64,000 bases of DNA from Terribacillus halophilus (GCF_900162685.1 NZ_LT727828.1:2491029-2555028), one strand, 5' to 3'. Counted from the first letter of the stretch, positions 54,107 to 63,517 are shown. The notes: a model not told the origin generated them from the sequence alone. Program-made: numbers and translations.

Positions 54107-54194
54107 ATCTTTATGTCCTCCAGCTTGAATGATTTCACTATCATCTTACCATTGGATTGTTATTTCAGTGAAATCGTATCTGTACCCAATAACA

Positions 54195-54227
54195 AAATGG
54201 ACTCTAACGCTTTGTTAGAATCCATTT
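54195..54227. terminator. Hairpin upstream of the response regulator gene
   Basis: AAATGGA-TCTAAC-GCTTT-GTTAGA-TCCATTT, a strong stem with A and T runs. It isolates the Bce cluster from upstream reads. The rest of 54230-54500 has an open plus-strand frame (SASPEVGILTPSKERAHLDA and on) without a start codon; no gene is called. Confidence 0.7.
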
Positions 54228-54504
54228 CAAGAAGGTTTGTATAAATTCTTAACTCGTAAAAGCCTTCATTTCCCGAATTATCAGTTTAAGAATTCTTATA
54301 TCTATCTTTTTTAGTAGGGAGATTTTTCAATGTTGTTGCCTCCTGCCAGCAAGTACTTTTGATCTCAGCTTCTCCAGAAGTTGGCATTTTAACCCCGAGT
54401 AAAGAAAGAGCTCATCTTGATGCCCACACAAAGAGATTTCTTAGATTACTAGCTACTCTATCAGTGATTCGGCCATCAAACCTTTGAAACAAGATTGACA
54501 GCAT

Positions 54505-54533
54505 AAAAAAGACCCTAACTTTACGTTAGAGCC
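54505..54533 (-). terminator. Terminator of the MDR gene
   Basis: CTCTAAC-GTAAA-GTTAGGG followed on the minus strand by TCTTTTTT. Nearly the same sequence ends tRNA operon 2 at 62968-63003. Confidence 0.85.
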
Positions 54534-54572
54534 TTGCGTGAACAGCTTAGAGAAATTACGGCGTTACACCGA

Positions 54573-55508
54573 TTATTTTACTTTAATCACAATTTTCCCT
54601 TTGGCATGATGTGTCTCACTTAATTCATGTGCTTTTTGTAGATCTTCCGCTGAAAATCCATATACACTGCCTACTTGAGGCTTGAGTATACCTTTTTCAA
54701 GTAATTCCCCTAACTCAGCTAACTGGTTGCCATTTGGTGTTAACCAATAGGAGCTTGCTGTTACTTGATGCTTTTCTGCTAAACCTTCATCAGGTTGTCC
54801 GGCAATCGTCACCAGTCTGCCGCCAGGCTTTAATATTTGGAAGCTTTTATCTAGAATGTCTCCGCCCATTGTGTCAACAACTGCATCATAATCACTTAAT
54901 TCTTCTTCAAACTGTTGTGTGCGGTAATTAATGAATTCATCTGCACCTAGCTCTTTGACATATGCTTCATTTTTTTCACTTGCAGTTGTAGCAACATAAG
55001 CACCCAAATGTTTTGCCATTTGAATGGCTAAGCTTCCTACACCGCCAGCACCAGCTTGGATAAGTACTTTATCTCCTTGCTTAACTTTTGTATTATCCAC
55101 TAAACACTGCCAAGCGGTTAACCCTGCTAATGGAATAGAGGCAGCTTCTTCAAATGTCAGGTTGCTAGGCTTTTTCGCCAGCAATTCTTCATCGACAGCC
55201 GTAAATTCCGCATAAGTACCTTCACGGGTAGTATCCGGTCGCGCAAAGACTTCATCCCCAACCTGATAATTCTTCACTTCATTCCCAACATCAACGATTT
55301 TACCAGCTACATCCCAGCCAAGGATAATAGGGAATGACCAATCAAGCATCTGCTTCAAGTACCCTGCACGAAGCTTCCAATCAATCGGATTAATAGAAGT
55401 AGCATAAACCTCCACAAGTACTTGGTTTGCCTTTAGTTCTGGTTTCGGCAGCTCTTGCTCTTTCAACACATCTTTACTGCCGTATTCATTGATAATAATT
55501 GCACGCAT
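54573..55508 (-). CDS. NADP-dependent oxidoreductase, MDR (quinone reductase-like) family
   Basis: A 311-residue medium-chain reductase without the zinc ligands. The GroES-like half has MRAIIINEYGSKDVLKEQEL and ILGWDVAGKIVDVGNEV; the Rossmann half has VLIQAGAGGVGSLAIQMAKH and DEFINYRTQQF. It resembles NADPH quinone or enone reductases. AAAGGGAGTG supports the ATG at 55508. Single gene. Confidence 0.92.
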   Translation of the reverse strand: MRAIIINEYGSKDVLKEQELPKPELKANQVLVEVYATSINPIDWKLRAGYLKQMLDWSFPIILGWDVAGKIVDVGNEVKNYQVGDEVFARPDTTREGTYAEFTAVDEELLAKKPSNLTFEEAASIPLAGLTAWQCLVDNTKVKQGDKVLIQAGAGGVGSLAIQMAKHLGAYVATTASEKNEAYVKELGADEFINYRTQQFEEELSDYDAVVDTMGGDILDKSFQILKPGGRLVTIAGQPDEGLAEKHQVTASSYWLTPNGNQLAELGELLEKGILKPQVGSVYGFSAEDLQKAHELSETHHAKGKIVIKVK

Positions 55509-55896
55509 GAATAGCACTCCCTTTTCAGAATATATCTGCAAGATTTAGTATTAGTTGCTTCCTAAAAAGTCATTCCTTCTGTCAGAGCTTCCTAAAAATC
55601 TAATTTACGTTTATCTATACTGTGTATATATTAAACACAACTATTAGTTTAGCTTTATACAACTTGAAATTAAACTAAAGTGCTTAGAAGGAGCTAATTC
55701 ACAACATAGAAAAACGGATCCTTACATCTTAAGGAACCGAAAAATTCTGCTTGTTCAGCTAAAATCTCTGTAACTTCAATAGCACGTACCAACCTATTTC
55801 TCCTTAAGTTCGTCCTTCTGCAGAAAAGTGATTGCTTTTCAATGCATCTAAATAATCGATGCTAAAAATAACTGGATTTTTAAATGTCTTTTGTAA

Positions 55897-55918
55897 TATA
55901 ATAATGAAAACGTTTACA
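55897..55918 (+). promoter_or_regulatory. -10 box and cre site of the CstA-like gene
   Basis: TATAAT at 55897-55902 is followed at once by TGAAAACGTTTACA (55905-55918), a full match to the CcpA-binding cre consensus. Its place at the transcription start fits catabolite repression. The -35 is weak. The remaining 55542-55890 shows no supported gene. Confidence 0.8.
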
Positions 55919-55943
55919 AATGTAATGATGGAGGGGAACGAAT

Positions 55944-57404
55944 ATGATTACTTTTTTTGTTGCGATACTAGCATTGGTTGCAGCATACTTCACGTATGGA
56001 AAGTACGTTGAGAAGGTATTTGGACCGAATGATCAACGACAGACACCAGCATATGCTAATAAGGACGGTGTCGATTATGTACCAATGAACAAACAGAAAA
56101 ACGCACTAATCCAATTATTAAATATAGCCGGTACCGGCCCTATCTTTGGTCCAATTATGGGCGCATTGTATGGTCCTGCAGCATTCTTATGGATTGTACT
56201 TGGTTCTATCTTCGCTGGAGCGGTACATGATTACTTAACTGGTATGATCTCCATTCGTAATCGAGGAGCTCATATTCCGGAACTTGCTGGAAAGTTTCTA
56301 GGCAAAGTTTCCCGCCATTTAGTGAACGTTTTTGCTTTACTGCTTTTATTGCTGGTTGGTACCGTGTTTGTTACAACACCAGCGACTTTATTGCATAATT
56401 TAATTGATGGCAGAGTTGCTTTAATAGCTATTATATTTGTTATCTTTGCTTATTATATTTTGTCTACCATTCTCCCAATTGATAAGATTATTGGCCGCAT
56501 CTATCCGTTCCTTGGGGCTTTATTACTTCTTGGTACACTTGGTGTAGGTGCAGCGTTATTAATTAAAGGCTATACGATTCCAGAATTATCATTAACGAAT
56601 ATGCACCCGGCAGACTTACCGATCTTCCCAATACTATTCTTAACTATTACTTGTGGTGCTTTATCAGGGTTTCATGCAACACAATCACCGCTCATTTCAA
56701 GAACAACTCAAAATGAAAAACAAGGCCGTTATATTTTCTACGGCATGATGATCGCCGAAGGTATTATTGCGATGATTTGGGCAGCAGCCGCAATGACTAT
56801 ATTTGATGGTCAAAGTCTTCAAGGATTAATAAATGAGGGTACAGCTTCCCTCGTTGTGAATGAAGTCTCCATGACCTTACTAGGAGCAGTTGGCGGTACC
56901 ATAGCCGTTCTTGGTGCAGTAGTGTTACCAATCACCTCTGGCGATACTGCGTTCCGAGCAGCACGTAATATTATTGCCGATTATATCAATATGAGCCAGA
57001 CCAAAATGGCAAAACGGTTAGCAATCGCAATTCCTATGTTTCTGGTTTCCTACTGGTTAACAACTATTGATTTTAATATTCTATGGCGCTACTTCTCATT
57101 TGCCAACCAAGGAACCGCAGCACTTGCTCTTTGGATCGGCACGATGTATCTGTTTGTGAAAAAGAAAAATTACTTCATTGCACTACTCCCAGCAATATTC
57201 ATTACCGATATGGTGTTAACTTACATTCTATACGATAGTAATCTTGGTTTTGGCTTATCCTATCAAGCAGCACATACAGGTGGAATTATCATGACAACCA
57301 TCATCACTGCTTTGTTCTTCTGGAAAGGAAGCAAAAATAGAAAAGAAAACTTGGCTGTCGATATGGAAGTACCTCCTCTTCGTAAAGCTGAAAAAATAAA
57401 TTAA
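55944..57404 (+). CDS. CstA-family transporter
   Basis: A 486-residue protein with about thirteen helices. CstA marks are the start FVAILALVAAYFTYGKYVEK, LLNIAGTGPIFGPIMGALYG, GAVHDYLTGMISIRNRGAHI, SGFHATQSPLISRTT and LPITSGDTAFRAARNIIADY. CstA proteins take up peptides or pyruvate in carbon-limited cells; this is the shorter Firmicutes form. The cre site upstream agrees with release from glucose repression. Ribosome site GGAGGGG. Confidence 0.92.
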   Translation: MITFFVAILALVAAYFTYGKYVEKVFGPNDQRQTPAYANKDGVDYVPMNKQKNALIQLLNIAGTGPIFGPIMGALYGPAAFLWIVLGSIFAGAVHDYLTGMISIRNRGAHIPELAGKFLGKVSRHLVNVFALLLLLLVGTVFVTTPATLLHNLIDGRVALIAIIFVIFAYYILSTILPIDKIIGRIYPFLGALLLLGTLGVGAALLIKGYTIPELSLTNMHPADLPIFPILFLTITCGALSGFHATQSPLISRTTQNEKQGRYIFYGMMIAEGIIAMIWAAAAMTIFDGQSLQGLINEGTASLVVNEVSMTLLGAVGGTIAVLGAVVLPITSGDTAFRAARNIIADYINMSQTKMAKRLAIAIPMFLVSYWLTTIDFNILWRYFSFANQGTAALALWIGTMYLFVKKKNYFIALLPAIFITDMVLTYILYDSNLGFGLSYQAAHTGGIIMTTIITALFFWKGSKNRKENLAVDMEVPPLRKAEKIN

Positions 57405-57406
57405 TC

Positions 57407-57445
57407 AAAAAGGAGTTAGGTGAGCCTAATTACCTAACTCCTTTT
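57407..57445 (+). terminator. Terminator after the CstA-like gene
   Basis: AAAAAGGAGTTAGGT and ACCTAACTCCTTTT stem of about 14 bp, followed by TCTTCT. Confidence 0.9.
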
Positions 57446-57500
57446 CTTCTGATAAATTAAGATACTCCAAATCTAATTTACATCTTATAAACTTCTCCTC

Positions 57501-58400
57501 TTACAAGACTTCACTTCTCCAAGCAAAAACCTTTTCTTTGTGATACAAATCTGCTTTTCCGTGAGAATTAAACAGGTTCATTTTGTATCTAACAACCTCT
57601 TTTGCTGCATCAATACACTCTGGATAAATTGCGTTTGGATCCCAGAGCTGCGTGGTTGATAAAATTTCACGGCACTTTTTGTAGAAAGCAAATTTATAAT
57701 CTGATGAAATATTTACCTTTTGGATACCAATTCCCACAGCTTCAGCAATCTCTTCATCTGGATTTGCGGAGCCACCATGGAGAACGAGTGGAATATTGAC
57801 CTCCTGTTTAATGGCCTGCAGGATATCCATCCTGAGTTTTGGTTCCATATCTTTCGGATAGATGCCATGGCATGTGCCAATTGCAACAGCTAATGTGTCC
57901 ACTCCCGTGCTTTCCACAAATTCTCTTGCATCTTCAGGTCTTGTGTAGATAACTTCAGACACTCCTCCTTCTACGGATGTTCCAGTAGTCCCAATCGTTC
58001 CTAATTCACCTTCTACTGATACACCCAACGGACGGCAGATATCGACAATTTCCTTTGTTAGCTTAATATTCTCTTCCAGTGGCAATATGGAACCGTCTAT
58101 CATGACAGAGCTAAAGCCGACTCGTATAGCCCTCATAATATCAGCTAGACTGCCGCCGTGGTCCATATGGAGAACAAAGGGCACATGGCTGTTTTTTATT
58201 CGGCTTAATACATAACTAAAGAAATCATCCTTTGTAAACTCTAATTCTGTTGGATGTACAGCAATAATGGCTGGTGAATTATTTCTCTCCGCTTCTTCTA
58301 CTACGACTCTTAGAAAATTACTATCTGCCACATTGAAAGCACCTACTGCAAATGTATGTTCCTTTGCCACTTCTAATAGTTGTTTCATATTTACTAACAT
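57501..58400 (-). CDS. Class II (zinc) ketose-bisphosphate aldolase, second copy in operon
   Basis: A 299-residue FbaA/GatY-like aldolase. The catalytic aspartate and first zinc histidine are in VLHMDHGGSL, further zinc ligands in VEGELGTIG, AIGTCHGIY and PLVLHGGSAN; the phosphate site is VNISSDYKFAF. It retains all metal ligands and should be active. Last gene of the PTS operon, 19 bases after its paralogue, with which it shares only moderate similarity. Confidence 0.92.
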   Translation of the reverse strand: MLVNMKQLLEVAKEHTFAVGAFNVADSNFLRVVVEEAERNNSPAIIAVHPTELEFTKDDFFSYVLSRIKNSHVPFVLHMDHGGSLADIMRAIRVGFSSVMIDGSILPLEENIKLTKEIVDICRPLGVSVEGELGTIGTTGTSVEGGVSEVIYTRPEDAREFVESTGVDTLAVAIGTCHGIYPKDMEPKLRMDILQAIKQEVNIPLVLHGGSANPDEEIAEAVGIGIQKVNISSDYKFAFYKKCREILSTTQLWDPNAIYPECIDAAKEVVRYKMNLFNSHGKADLYHKEKVFAWRSEVL

Positions 58401-58419
58401 AATCTTATCTCTCCGCTTC

Positions 58420-59289
58420 TTATATAGATTTGTTTACAGATTGGGATAGCCGAATATAATATTTCACTAATTCTTTTCCCGCTGATACTGTACGGTGTAT
58501 TAAGTCAAAATAACTCAGCTCTGGATTTGCTTTTAAATCTCTCTTTAAACGTTGGCATTGAGCATTCATAAAATCTGAGCCGACATTAATTTTATTAATT
58601 CCAAGCTCAATTGATCTTCTAATATTTTCTTCTCCGCAGCCTGATCCCCCGTGTAAAACCAATGGTATGTTTGTCGCCTGTTTAATCTTTTCAACAATAT
58701 CAAATCGAAATTCAGGCACAAATCCTTCCTGGTAGTTCCCATGACTTGATCCATAAGAGATAGCTAACGCATCTATGCCTGTTTTTAATGCAAAATCAAT
58801 GGCTATATCAGGTTGGGTGTACATGTCATTATTAGTCATTTGATTACCGGAAATGGAGCCGATACTCCCTATTTCTCCTTCTACACTGGCATCGTAAGTT
58901 TGGGCGAATGCTACCATATTACGGGTTATCTCAATGTTTTTCTCAATGGGATAGGCGGAAGCATCCATCATGACACTGGAAAATCCATCTTTTAAACATC
59001 TTTTAACAAAACCAATATCCTGACCATGATCAAGATTTATCGCTACCTCAACACTCGATGCATTTGCCATTTCAATAATTGGCTGTGTTAACAGTTTGCT
59101 GCCTAAGTGTTCCATTAAATGCTCCTGCAGTAAATCAACGATAATCGGAGCTCTTAATTCCTGCGCTGCATCAATTACTGCCTTAGCTGTCTCTAAATTA
59201 AAGCAATTTATTGCCATAACCGCATACTTACCCTTATTTGCCCGATCAAGCATCCCTTTCATAGATACATACATATTTCTCGCATCCAA
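58420..59289 (-). CDS. Class II (zinc) ketose-bisphosphate aldolase, first copy in operon
   Basis: A 289-residue aldolase with catalytic pair INLDHGQD, zinc ligands in VEGEIGSIGS, SYGSSHGNYQ and PLVLHGGSGC, and phosphate site INVGSDFMNAQ. A TD-like tagatose/fructose/ketose 1-phosphate or 1,6-bisphosphate specificity cannot be told. It starts four bases after the IIC gene with no good ribosome site, so it is probably coupled to it; an internal ATG (YVSMKG region) is an alternative start. Confidence 0.92.
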   Translation of the reverse strand: MDARNMYVSMKGMLDRANKGKYAVMAINCFNLETAKAVIDAAQELRAPIIVDLLQEHLMEHLGSKLLTQPIIEMANASSVEVAINLDHGQDIGFVKRCLKDGFSSVMMDASAYPIEKNIEITRNMVAFAQTYDASVEGEIGSIGSISGNQMTNNDMYTQPDIAIDFALKTGIDALAISYGSSHGNYQEGFVPEFRFDIVEKIKQATNIPLVLHGGSGCGEENIRRSIELGINKINVGSDFMNAQCQRLKRDLKANPELSYFDLIHRTVSAGKELVKYYIRLSQSVNKSI

Positions 59290-59293
59290 TCTG

Positions 59294-60385
59294 TTAGATG
59301 GTTATTTTTACATCTGAGAGATCTATCTCTTCTTCATCATCTGACGTATCCTCTGTGAATTCTTTAGCAGGTTCTTTCTTCCAAAGAAACAACATGACAC
59401 CTGTAATCACAGATCCAATCAGAAGAGCTAGAAGAAATAAAAATGGATTGGTCATGGCTGGCACGATAAATAGACCTCCAGACGGTACAGGTGAACCGAC
59501 ATTCCATAACATAGATAACCCGCCGCCGATTGCTGCACCAGTGGTACAAGAGACAACCACTCTAATGATATCCACAGCGGCAATTGGGATGACTCCTTCC
59601 GTGATCATACAAACTCCCATTGGGAAAGCGATTTTAATATTATCCTCTTCCATCTTTGTGTAGCGTTTTTTACGCAGCGCTTTTGACAAAACCCAGGAAA
59701 ACGCAACACCAAATGGTGGTACCATAGAGGCTAAAATTTTAACTGCTTCCGGCTGATAAATTCCTTCTAGTAAAAGACCATCTGCAAACAGGGAGGCCGT
59801 TTTGTTGACTGGACCGCCAAAATCGAATGCAGCCATTCCTCCTAAAATAGCACCGAAAACAAATTTCATGGACCCCTGCATACTTGTTAAGAAGGAAGTT
59901 AATCCGTCTGTTGCCCAAACAATTGGAACACCAAGAATAAAGAACATCAATAATCCAATAACAACACTAGATACGAGAGGTATAATCATCATCGGCATTA
60001 AGCCCTCTGCCCATTTCGGAACCTTTAAATGCTTTTTAAGGAATAAAACAAAGAAACCTACGATAAATCCGCCTAGCATACCTCCTAAAAATCCAGCCCC
60101 AATTGCGTTCGCAATGAGCCCCATTAAAAGGCCAGGTGCTATCCCTGGCCGATCAGCGATAGAGTAGGCAATAGCTCCTGAAATAACGGGAGCAAGTAAG
60201 CCCATACCAAGTACACCTAATGATACAAGTGCTGAGGGGATGGAATAAGCATCCTGATAGTTCTCAATAACCGTTCCACCAGTTAAATTTCCAATTGCAA
60301 TTAAAAGTCCAGAGGCGACAACAAGCGGCAGCATAAAGGATATAGCGGTTAAAGCATGCTTCTTAATCTGAAGTTTTTTTAACAT
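59294..60385 (-). CDS. PTS fructose-family IIC permease
   Basis: A 363-residue EIIC with about nine helices: MLPLVVASGLLIAIGNLTGG, ISGAIAYSIADRPGIAPGLL, GFLGGMLGGFIVGFFVLF, and the family motif MAAFDFGGPVNKTASLFADG. The C-terminal tail is very acidic (TEDTSDDEEEIDLSD). As a separate subunit it matches the FrwC/FruA-2-like set. Sugar unknown; the downstream aldolases imply one that yields a ketose phosphate. Confidence 0.94.
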   Translation of the reverse strand: MLKKLQIKKHALTAISFMLPLVVASGLLIAIGNLTGGTVIENYQDAYSIPSALVSLGVLGMGLLAPVISGAIAYSIADRPGIAPGLLMGLIANAIGAGFLGGMLGGFIVGFFVLFLKKHLKVPKWAEGLMPMMIIPLVSSVVIGLLMFFILGVPIVWATDGLTSFLTSMQGSMKFVFGAILGGMAAFDFGGPVNKTASLFADGLLLEGIYQPEAVKILASMVPPFGVAFSWVLSKALRKKRYTKMEEDNIKIAFPMGVCMITEGVIPIAAVDIIRVVVSCTTGAAIGGGLSMLWNVGSPVPSGGLFIVPAMTNPFLFLLALLIGSVITGVMLFLWKKEPAKEFTEDTSDDEEEIDLSDVKITI

Positions 60386-60399
60386 ATAGCTGCCCTCCC

Positions 60400-60717
60400 T
60401 TATTGTTTGGCGTTTAACTCGGCCTCAATCTTTTTATAGAGTTGCTTTGGTGCCTTGATTGCAATGTTGGTTGGAATTTCAACAATCTTCTTCCCTTTAA
60501 AACGTTCTTTTCCCCCTACTTTAATATCCGCAGCAATAATGACCAGATCTGCTGCTGCAATCTCCTCTTTTGTTAGCTCATCCTCAACGCCAATCGTTCC
60601 TTGCGTTTCAATGCGAACCTTATGGCCAAATTCATGACCTGCTTTAATTAATTTTTCCTTCGCAATATACGTATGGGCTATTCCAGACGTACAGGCAGAG
60701 ATTCCAACAATATTCAT
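60400..60717 (-). CDS. PTS fructose-family IIB subunit
   Basis: A 105-residue EIIB with the phospho-cysteine near residue 9 in VGISACTSGIAHTYIAKEKL and the end KVGGKERFKGKKIVEIPTN. It passes phosphate from IIA to the incoming sugar. Spaced 14 bases before IIC. Confidence 0.95.
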   Translation of the reverse strand: MNIVGISACTSGIAHTYIAKEKLIKAGHEFGHKVRIETQGTIGVEDELTKEEIAAADLVIIAADIKVGGKERFKGKKIVEIPTNIAIKAPKQLYKKIEAELNAKQ

Positions 60718-60728
60718 ATAAAACCCTC

Positions 60729-61205
60729 CTAGTGGTTTTGGGATAATAAATGTAGAAATGATTTTTTGGTTTGAAGTGTTTGAAACTGTTCAACTACTCT
60801 TTCATCAGATAATAATACGGCTACTCTTTGAATTAACTTAATGTGTGTAGTTGTTGAATCTGCGTTCTTTACAGCGAATAGGATGATAATATTAATAGGA
60901 TTTCCATCCATCGATTCCCATTCCAAATATTCTTGTGTTCTTCCAACGGCTATAGATGTTTTTAAAACATAATCGGACTTTCCGTGAGGAATGGCGACAC
61001 CTTTTTCCAGGCCAGTCACTCCCTCACCTTCCCGGTACATCACATCCTTAATAAAGCCTTCTTCATCACTTATGCAACCGTTTACAAAAAGTAAATTAGT
61101 TAATTCTTCTATGGCTTCTATCTTTGTTGTTGCCTGCAGTTCCAATTCAATAAGATCTTCTGATACGACCTTACTAAAATCTAGTTCTTCCATGTTGATA
61201 TCCAA
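60729..61205 (-). CDS. PTS fructose/mannitol-family IIA subunit
   Basis: A 158-residue EIIA (PTS_EIIA_2) with the phospho-histidine in GVAIPHGKSDYV. The ends VMYREGEGVTGLEKG and LIQRVAVLLSDERVV are typical. TTG start eight bases behind AGGAGG. It is made from the same message as the PRD regulator 16 bases upstream. Confidence 0.94.
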   Translation of the reverse strand: MDINMEELDFSKVVSEDLIELELQATTKIEAIEELTNLLFVNGCISDEEGFIKDVMYREGEGVTGLEKGVAIPHGKSDYVLKTSIAVGRTQEYLEWESMDGNPINIIILFAVKNADSTTTHIKLIQRVAVLLSDERVVEQFQTLQTKKSFLHLLSQNH

Positions 61206-61221
61206 GTCTATAACCTCCTAT

Positions 61222-62727
61222 TTAAGAATGAGATAGCATTCCCTGTTTCTTGTAATAATCTCTTATAAATTGATTAATCCTGTATTTATCCTCATTATTT
61301 AGAATAGGACTTACTAGAATCGTCGGTTTATCGACTGTACTTTGTGTCTTCACTGTTGATATTACAAGTTCTATGTCCTCATAGTCACTTTGTTTGATTT
61401 GTTGCTGACCAATAATCTTTTTTACTAGAATATTCGGAAAACTACTCTTAATTTTTCCGCTTAAGAGATGCGAAGTACAGCTGCCGCTTCTGCATTCAAT
61501 GAGTATTGGAATCTTATGTGTAAATCGTTCATCGTAGGAAATTTGAAAGTAAAGCGTAATATAGCCAATTTCTTCATCTGTCCATTCCTTATCATAAATC
61601 TTGTCTTTAACTATTTTTTTTGCACTGCGTTTAACCAAGTTGTATATATTAGCAAAATTTGAATGAATGGACTTTAATATTGGGTTTATGATGTAAATCT
61701 GATGGTCTAATCGATAAACCATACTGTGAAGATGCAGTGTTAGTCGTTCCATCAATTCTTCATCATCAATAAATTGAATCCCACTGTCCTGAGTTACGTT
61801 TAAAATAAGCTGTCGTGCCAAGTTCTCAACCTTTTTACTTATGACATTTTCGTTGTCTAGATTTAATAGAAAGTGGGAATTAAGTCTATAAGCCTTCAGC
61901 ACATAATAAAGATGATAAAACTCAGATCTTCGTAACTCGATTGAATGTGCTAATTCAAGTTTAGTGGCAATGTTCCTCGTAATCTCATAAATGACCGAAT
62001 CCTCATCTATTTCTTCATAAGTCTTCTTATCTCCATTCTCTGCATATGGATTAATAGTCTGTTTTTCTATAATAGTAAGCAATGAACAAAATAAGGTTAA
62101 ATAGTAAGGCTGATCTAATACAAGGTCGTGTTCTACATGTATTTCATGCAAAATCTCTTTTATTTTACTCAAATTAGCATTTATAACTTTTATATTCTTT
62201 ATACAATCAGGGATATCATATTGATTGAACGGGTCTCCTACATATTTTAAATAGCTTTCAATAATAACTGACATCAGACGATAAACAGCTAGTTGATCTC
62301 CGTTAAGATAAGTCCCATCTTTTTCTCGCTTTAAGTGTAAATTGTATGGTCTAATTGTAGCTTCAATGTGCTTAAAGTCATTTATGATGGAGCTTTGACT
62401 AACATAATATCGATCTGATAATTTCTGAATAGACGTTTTACAAGGCGTAATGGAGAGAAGGAATAGTACTAAATTCAGACGTCTTTCCTCAGGATTTCCA
62501 AACTGAGCATAATCACTTCCCTTACTCTCCATAATCTCATCAAGAAAGTATCCGGCATTCTCTTTTTTTCTGATTCTGTAATCAGAAGAATACTTTTCTG
62601 ACAGCTCCTGTATATCCCGGTAAATTGTTTTTGTTGATACACACAGCTTAGTAGCCAACTCCGAAGCTGTTACATATCGACACTCCTTTCGCAGAATTTC
62701 AATGATTTCACTCTTGCGGTTACTCAT
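61222..62727 (-). CDS. PRD-containing PTS-regulated transcriptional activator (MtlR/LicR type)
   Basis: A 501-residue regulator. Residues 5-60 are an HTH_11 domain (VTASELATKLCVSTKTIYRD), followed by an Mga-type helix domain (LSDRYYVSQSSIINDFKHIE), two PRD domains (about 185-390; phosphorylatable histidines ATKLELAHSI and LTLHLHSMVYRLDHQ) and a GatB-like IIB domain (ILIECRSGSCTSHLLSGKIK, cysteine). The C-terminal IIA domain of MtlR/LicR is absent, its work perhaps done by the separate IIA gene. It should activate its own operon when the sugar is present. Confidence 0.93.
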   Translation of the reverse strand: MSNRKSEIIEILRKECRYVTASELATKLCVSTKTIYRDIQELSEKYSSDYRIRKKENAGYFLDEIMESKGSDYAQFGNPEERRLNLVLFLLSITPCKTSIQKLSDRYYVSQSSIINDFKHIEATIRPYNLHLKREKDGTYLNGDQLAVYRLMSVIIESYLKYVGDPFNQYDIPDCIKNIKVINANLSKIKEILHEIHVEHDLVLDQPYYLTLFCSLLTIIEKQTINPYAENGDKKTYEEIDEDSVIYEITRNIATKLELAHSIELRRSEFYHLYYVLKAYRLNSHFLLNLDNENVISKKVENLARQLILNVTQDSGIQFIDDEELMERLTLHLHSMVYRLDHQIYIINPILKSIHSNFANIYNLVKRSAKKIVKDKIYDKEWTDEEIGYITLYFQISYDERFTHKIPILIECRSGSCTSHLLSGKIKSSFPNILVKKIIGQQQIKQSDYEDIELVISTVKTQSTVDKPTILVSPILNNEDKYRINQFIRDYYKKQGMLSHS

Positions 62728-62774
62728 GAAGTTCTCACCTCATTTCTCCCTGGCGTGCTCTTATTTTATCAACA

Positions 62775-62788
62775 TGAAAGCGCATACA
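62775..62788. promoter_or_regulatory. cre-like site upstream of the PTS operon
   Basis: TGAAAGCGCATACA matches the CcpA consensus TGWAARCGYTWNCW at 13 of 14 positions, about 50 bases before the regulator start. It fits glucose repression of the operon. The rest of 62728-62967 shows nothing else. Confidence 0.6.
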
Positions 62789-62967
62789 CAATTACAAAAA
62801 AGGTTGAGATTTTATGTCCGTATTGGTGTGGGTTTCTTGGATTAGGGTTAGGATTACAATATAAAAGGAAAGCTGCATAGTATTTAAACACTCCAGTAAA
62901 CAATACACACATACATTTAAAGTAGTAGTTACCAGTTGAACCTCTTAAACTAATTATCATTTCAACG

Positions 62968-63003
62968 AAAAAAAGACCCTAACTTTACGTTAGAGTCTTT
63001 TTT
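62968..63003 (-). terminator. Terminator of tRNA operon 2
   Basis: AAAGAC-CTAAC...GTTAG-GTCTTT with T run on the minus strand; nearly identical to the terminator at 54505-54533. Confidence 0.88.
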
Positions 63004-63026
63004 GACAGCTTTGTGCTGCCTAATGA

Positions 63027-63108
63027 TACCGGTGGCCGGGGTCGAACCGGCACTCCTTACGGAACACGATTTTGAGTCGTGCGCGTCTGCCAATTCCGCC
63101 ACACCGGC
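63027..63108 (-). tRNA. tRNA-Leu (CAA), copy 2
   Basis: Identical to the gene at 47738; 15,289 bases from it. Confidence 0.96.
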
Positions 63109-63123
63109 ATGTTGAAAAGTCAA

Positions 63124-63197
63124 TGGAGGCGGCAACCGGATTTGAACCGGTGATCAAGGTGTTGCAGACCTTTGCCTTACCACTTGGCTATGCCGCC
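63124..63197 (-). tRNA. tRNA-Cys (GCA), copy 2
   Basis: Identical to the gene at 47835, encoded CCA. Confidence 0.97.
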
Positions 63198-63204
63198 AAT
63201 ATTA

Positions 63205-63279
63205 TGGAGCGGAAGACGGGATTCGAACCCGCGACCCCCACCTTGGCAAGGTGATGTTCTACCACTGAACTACTTCCGC
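63205..63279 (-). tRNA. tRNA-Gly (GCC), copy 2
   Basis: Identical to the gene at 47916, encoded CCA. Confidence 0.97.
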
Positions 63280-63287
63280 ATAAGATA

Positions 63288-63339
63288 TAGGCGTCGGATT
63301 CCTAAAGGAATCCTTACCTGTTTCTTGGCTATAGCCTAA
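63288..63339 (-). pseudogene. Decayed tRNA-Gln, copy 2
   Basis: Same sequence as the remnant at 47999-48050, in the same place between His and Gly. The identity shows the decay came before the duplication, or that the copies are kept alike by conversion. Confidence 0.75.
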
Positions 63340-63351
63340 AGCTATATAGAG

Positions 63352-63425
63352 GGCGATCGATGGGGATTGAACCCACGAATGCCGGAGCCACAATCCGGTG
63401 CGTTAACCACTTCGCCACGACCGCC
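63352..63425 (-). tRNA. tRNA-His (GTG), copy 2
   Basis: Identical to the gene at 48063. Confidence 0.97.
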
Positions 63426-63442
63426 ATAGAATTAAAATAAAA

Positions 63443-63516
63443 TGGCAGGGGTAGTAGGAGTTGAACCCACATCGACGGTTTTGGAGACCGTTGTTCTACC
63501 ATTGAACTATACCCCT
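63443..63516 (-). tRNA. tRNA-Trp (CCA), copy 2
   Basis: Identical to the gene at 48154, encoded CCA. Confidence 0.97.
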
Positions 63517-63517
63517 A

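Noticed and set aside
54299..54488. Open plus-strand frame (SASPEVGILTPSKERAHLDA region) between the Bce cluster and the MDR gene
   Set aside because: No start codon or ribosome site and no recognised family; a chance frame is as likely.
55735..55815. Minus-strand coding-like stretch (LVRAIEVTEILAEQAEFF)
   Set aside because: Too short, no start, and not tied to any family; left out as a feature.
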